This document shows positions 59,574 through 64,000 of a stretch of 64,000 nt of DNA, piece by piece. How positions within the stretch are numbered: position 1 is the stretch's first letter; each line of letters starts with the position of its first letter. The translations under genes were made by a program, and so were the position numbers. The notes below the pieces were generated by a model, which saw only the letters and a program-made list of their open reading frames with translations, was not told where the DNA came from and ran no database searches. Source of the stretch: Podaxis mareebaensis (lineage: Eukaryota > Basidiomycota > Agaricomycetes > Agaricales > Agaricaceae); contig JAEUWP010000319.1 of the NCBI GenBank assembly GCA_018524725.1, forward strand, positions 96,499 through 160,498. Reading direction: 5' to 3'.

Positions 59574-61239
59574 TTACTTCTGGTAAAATCCACGCCTATC
59601 CCAAGTAACAGCAGCTCCATCAATCTTCCCATTCAGCCTAAATGCCGTAAGATTGGCCACCCGCACAAAGAGCGTCCCATCAATCTTTTCCGCACCCTTC
59701 AGCTCACAGTCCTTGAAATGTCCCACCTCACGGTCCCCATAGGTCTGCACATAATGTGACAGAGTGTGCTGAAGCTTTGAGAGGTGGTCATTGGGAGAAA
59801 CTATTGCCTCTTGGATAATTTGTGTCCATGGATTCGGAGACCTCACACTAGCAGGCAGAATATCGAGCATGGGCCCCACAAGGGGAGTGGAGGTTGTGGT
59901 AGTGAGTGATTTGAGCATGGTATTTTCTTGGAAGAAGGCTTCAATATTGAGCTGAGGTTTCCCACACCCAATGAACCAGATGAGACAGACAACAACATAG
60001 CTACGGAGCAGCAGCTCTTGAGACTTGGGCTTCAGATGGAGAAGAAGGCTGGAGAGGAACATTGAAGATGTGACAAAATGCATGCTATGAAAGGATGATC
60101 AAATCCATAACCTTATTAAAGATGTTGTCTAACCACTCACTGGAAAAAGTTGGCATTGAATAGCCCTTGTTCCTTGCTCGTCAATCCAGGCACTGCATAC
60201 ATTAGTGTAACAAACCACACAACCTCCTCCAATGTCTTCCTCAGCCCTTCTTTTGTTGAAAGGTCTGGAGACCAAGCCTCAACATGCTTCAACAACTTTT
60301 CACCAAATTGGCAAAGAGAAGCCTCATACATCAGGTACTGATCTGTAGGCTTCAAGCCAGGGATGTCAGGATCAGCGAGAGCATGAGCGAGGAGGTTGAG
60401 CACACTTGGAGTAGAGCTGGGCTTTGGCTCTTGAGCATCTTTGAACCAAGACATTGGGATGACTGCGCTTGAGCTTGGTCCATGGACAGCACATTGTGTG
60501 AGACCTGCAAGTGAGGTGTCAGCCTCCACTCAACAAGAATACTGAGAACTAAGTCACCTTTGGCGATCATACCAGGCGGATTGAACTCAAACCCATATCC
60601 AATGTGAATCAACGGGTGAATGAGGCCTTCATTGAACCTGTTCAACATCTCCACTTGATTGCTATCACCCTCTGGAAAATTGGTGGCAGTGGAGAAAATG
60701 TATTCCTCAACGACTCCAACAGGTCCAAGGGCCACCAGTTCACTGGTGAAAAAGATGAGGTAGGCGTCATAGTAACTGCATGGATATCTCAGTGACAATG
60801 ACTGCAATATCACCAAACTATACACACTTTGGATCGCCAAGGTGTTGGGTCCAGTTGTCTTAGTTGACAGGACCAGGAGAAGCATATGTGGGTCGTTGAT
60901 AGGTGCTTTGTATGGCATATGCGGCCTCTATGACATCGGAGTCCACACCAAGACACTATAAGGCAAGGGCTGTATGAGCCACATGACTGGACAATAAACA
61001 AAGAGTTAGGACCAAGTGTAACATGGGTTGTATAACATGGAGATGTACTTGTGGAATCTACGGTTGTCGAAGAAACAATGCCAGTGTTTATGATTATCCT
61101 GCAAGACCTCTCGCAAGGTCGCAGTACTGGCAGGCATAGCTCCAGGCAAAGGTTTTGGGATCAGAAGTTCCAATGATTGAAGAGGCTTCAGAGCAGGGAA
61201 CAAATTAGCAGCCTCGCTCTGATTAAATTGAGACACCAT
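59574..61239 (-). pseudogene. Questin-oxidase-like (DUF4243) gene with in-frame stops
   Basis: Resembles the questin oxidase / AflY family of ring-cleaving Baeyer-Villiger-like enzymes of polyketide pathways. From ATG 61239: MVSQFNQSEAANLFPALKPL, ATLREVLQDNHKHWHCFFDN, RRFHK; next exon HVAHTALAL, then a TAG (60957-60959), then CLGVDSDVIEAAYAIQSTYQ with RPTYASPGPVN, then a TAA, then DNWTQHLGDPK. Later exons: YYDAYLIFFTSELVALGPVG, VEEYIFS, LIHPLIHIGYGFEFNPPGMI (the family hallmark), WFKDAQEP, EEVVWFVTLMYAVPGLTSKE, HFVTSSMFLSSLLLHL, and the end KGAEKIDGTLFVRVANLTAF with WDRRGFYQK. The two stops fall where the reading frame is otherwise conserved, so I call it a pseudogene. Readthrough or an unusual intron could be alternatives. 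Confidence 0.72.
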
Positions 61240-62726
61240 TTTGCAAAGGTGAAAGCTCAAGAAGAGTTTGAATAAGTAGTTGGGTTGGTGTGACCGAAGG
61301 TAGGCCTGTTTTCTTGTGACATTTGATCTTCTGCAATGGAGGGGCCTATATATATGCATGAGGGCTTCGTGTCTGATGACAAGACCTGCTCAGCAGCATT
61401 ATGATAGGAATCAGTGGTTCGTAAAAGATGGTCTACTGATTACCAATGCACTCCAAGCTCTCATGAATGAAATTCTCAAGTTCTTTCTGATTGGGGGTTG
61501 TCTCATGAAAGAGACAGCATGTGTGAGTCATGGTGGCTCATGTTAACCAGAATTGAAAGGGCGATACTTACTTTGAATACGTCTCGGTACTGATTTTGGG
61601 ACAAAAAGCAGTGCAAGATGCTTATACACAGCTTTCACAGGCTTGAGCACATGTCATGCCTTCAGCACAGGGGTTCACAGGATCAAATCAGCAGTTTATG
61701 AAAGGAGATTCTTCGTGCTGCATACATCTCCAAGGTAGTCAAATCAACTGTTGAGTGTGCTAGTAAAGCCAAGCCAGAAAGCGGAACGTGACACCAAATG
61801 CAGTATTTTGCCACTAGTAATTGAAAACGGTGGTCAATGTTTGGAGACCAAGCTTCAAGGCACCAGATCAGACCAAGGATCAATCAGTGAGACCTATTGG
61901 AGCAGTTGGTTTTGAGGGATTCACATCTCTGCAGCAGTCCAGCCCCAGATGATCGCTGCCCAAAAACATTTCCATGACTACAAATAATTATGATTTCAGA
62001 TGCTTGGATGTGGCTGACCAGTGGCTAGGACCAGACTACAGTCAAGTCCCCCCTAATTGAGAGTTGCCATAACTTATAGGTTTTGGCTGTGACAAGTTTG
62101 GTTAACAGGAAAATGAACACAGAACTGGTAAATCTACCCTGAGTCCACCTTAAGTTATACTGATAGCTTCTCAGCCCAAAAAACTGATAGTACCCATCGA
62201 TACTCATGCCAAGACACTGGGTATTGGTCTGCTGAGTGATGGAGTTCTGCATTTGGTTCGGTGGACAGTGTCAACAACTCAAGTTGATATAACAGCAAGT
62301 ACCTTGGGCAGAAAAATGTTGATCCAGGTCATGATCCTCTCTTGATGTCTCCTGCATTAACCCAGTTACCCATTCTTTATAAGGGTTTGGAGACACCTCA
62401 ATGGAGCACTGTTGTACATACATTGAATAAGTCCTGCTGCAAACCTGTCAAAGAACCCAAATCAGGCTCTATGAAAGACCGCACCTCAGGGTGATGGGGG
62501 AATGTGAATACTAAGATCAAAAACAAAGTTCCAGATTGGTTGAAAAGGATGGAAAGAATCAGACAAAAAACAGTGAAACATTTCTCAACTTTTTATCCAA
62601 ACATGAGGGTCAGCTAGGCAACTATTTTGTATATCCAACAGGAGTAACCAACAAAGCAAACGTATATGGTTACATATTCTTGGGTTTGAATCTGACATAA
62701 GGAAGCAACACTCCTTCACCAGCTCT
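61240..62726. other. Intergenic stretch, low CpG
   Basis: About 1.5 kb. Minus frames at 61683-61883 and 62025-62252 have no recognised motif. CpG is scarce but not absent. Likely decayed sequence. Confidence 0.4.
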
Positions 62727-62886
62727 TCAGTACTTCGAGCACACAATCTCGCTTAACAACTCCTGCATCCTCTTCCTTGCCTCCTCAGCCACCTTTGGAT
62801 CTTCACAAAACCCACAATCCCAAAACTCAGCTGGTGCCTTCCCCTGTGCAACCCTTTCCATTCTCACAACCATCAACCCAACAACT
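62727..62886 (-). CDS. Terminal exon-like ORF of an unknown gene
   Basis: After an acceptor (ctacag) at about 62887-62892, the minus strand reads VVGLMVVRMERVAQGKAPAE, FWDCGFCEDPKVAEEARKRM then QELLSEIVCSKY and stop at 62727. The upstream part would lie in the direct repeat (62888-63515), so the repeat may hold exons and introns of this gene. Family not recognised. Confidence 0.35.
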
Positions 62887-62887
62887 C

Positions 62888-63515
62888 TGTAGGTGTTTAT
62901 AAAGACAGAATAACACAAGCATGAGGGATCCTCTTCGGCTGCTGTCTGGAAAATAACTTCCAGACATTCCATTGAATTTGACATGGGCTGAGTATTGCCA
63001 GAATTGGGAAAGCTGTGCCAATCGAAATTTGGGTGTGGCCCAGTGGCATTTAGAGGATGAGACTGGTCAATTACCATACAGAATCAGTGACCTTGGTTGA
63101 GTTCAGCACTGGCCCCAGAATCAAGCACTGATTCGAAGGGCAGAGCCCTAGGTCCATATCTCGTTTGGATGGATGTGGAGTGCATGTTCCAAGTTCCAAT
63201 GCATCATTAACCTGACTTCATGAGTTCCAGCATTTCATGCAAAGACCTCAGGGTATCCATAACTCAAGTGTGATGAATGTAAAGTCAGCAGTATCAACCC
63301 CTTGTCTGTGGGGAACTCAAGTAGCTGTCAGAGCTTTCCTGGGCTATAAGGAACCTGAGCTGGATACTATTTGTCAATGAAGGATTCTCAACAAGCTTCA
63401 AACACTTCTGCCAGCCCCGTGCTGCTGCGAGAAAAGGTTTGGTTATTTGTTTCATACTTGCCTCTGTTTGTTCAGGCCACAGGGCCACCAAGCATGCACC
63501 ACAAGGGGCTCAGAA
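62888..63515 (+). repeat. 0.63-kb direct repeat, copy 2 (CpG-depleted)
   Basis: Partner of 58741-59395. Differences are largely C-to-T and G-to-A at sites that are CpG in copy 1: gtcgagtccggcgccgg in copy 1 is gttgagttcagcactgg here. This fits methylation-linked deamination or a RIP-like process. Confidence 0.85.
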
Positions 63516-63796
63516 GATGGGCATCATGAATTTCCCACACCCGCACCCACACCTGCACCCTACCACAGGATGTGGCAGTGGTACCAAGCCTACCACATAT
63601 GTCAAGTAGTGGTACTGTACGGGGTGCAGTAGCAGTACTGGATGCAGTTGGCAGTAGCAAGAGCTAGGTAACTATGTGTATTAGGTCACAATGTTAGTGA
63701 GTAGCAATCTACAATAAATACGAAGACGCAAGGCATTTTTGGAATGAATTTTTTTGGTAATATAGTTACTCTCATTACTACTGATGGTTTTACATC

Positions 63797-64000
63797 AAGC
63801 AGTACTGGATGCGGCACACCCGCAGTACCTAGCAGTACTGGATGCAGCACACCTGTGGTACCCAGCAGTACTGGATGCGGTACACCTGTGGTACCCAGTG
63901 GTACTGGATGTGGCACACCTGCAGTACCCAGTGGTACTGGATGTGGCACACCTGCAGTACCCAGTGGTACTGGATGTGGCACACCTGCAGTACCCAGTGG
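63797..64000 (+). repeat. 33-bp minisatellite, continues past the window
   Basis: Unit of 33 bp, for example gtactggatgtggcacacct then gcagtacccagtg, repeated about six times to the last base. It is open on the minus strand in all units and encodes the 11-residue unit PHPVPLGTAGV with small changes. Left-hand units keep more CpG (gatgcggcacacccgc); right-hand units have TpG. A degenerate related piece lies at about 63600-63650. Whether it is translated is unknown. Confidence 0.9.

Noticed and set aside
1..64000. CRISPR arrays, bacterial operons, rRNA and tRNA genes
   Set aside because: No regular spacer arrays, no ribosome-binding-site-led gene runs and no rRNA blocks were seen. tRNA genes were looked for by eye only, and none stood out; a tRNA scan would be decisive.

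Overview
This is a eukaryotic, filamentous-fungal window. Genes are split by many introns of about 45-65 nt with GT-AG ends. Gene families point to an Agaricomycete basidiomycete: a DUF6533 membrane-protein pair, a NACHT-WD40 NLR, mpaB-type oxygenases and pogo and Tc1/mariner relics. A Rhizoctonia/Ceratobasidium-like genome would fit, but that is inference. Exon joins given below were worked out by eye from splice signals and reading frame. No search was run.

0-21 kb, gene-dense arm: GPI1/PIGQ (GPI-anchor synthesis); a protein with four dsRNA-binding-like repeats; a DenD-like NAD epimerase; two tandem mpaB-like ER oxygenases; TAF11 (TFIID); an EamA-type transporter; a DUF6533 membrane protein; a mosaic repeat block; and the mitochondrial calcium uniporter MCU.

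21.6-31.2 kb, repeat island: AT-rich and almost free of CpG (three sites seen in about 9.6 kb). It holds a decayed pogo transposase, a complete but dead Tc1/mariner copy with TIRs and TA target duplication, an orphan ORF with one nonsense codon, and short tandem repeats.

31.3-41.2 kb: a NACHT-WD40 NLR with ten near-identical WD40 repeats. Its 3' end runs into a decayed fragment of the spliceosomal helicase BRR2. A second, rearranged copy of the mosaic block follows, then a second DUF6533 gene.

41.2-64 kb: a gene-poor stretch; an SFP1/JAZF1-like C2H2 regulator; several weak orphan ORFs; a second DenD-like gene beside a class II aldolase (a likely sugar-acid catabolic pair); a questin-oxidase-like pseudogene; a 0.6-kb direct repeat whose second copy has lost its CpGs; and a 33-bp minisatellite that runs off the window end.

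The most notable signals are the four dsRBM-like repeats each split by a phase-1 intron at the same place, the CpG void, the NLR-BRR2 junction with dispersed BRR2 scraps, and the two DenD paralogues with matching exon lengths.
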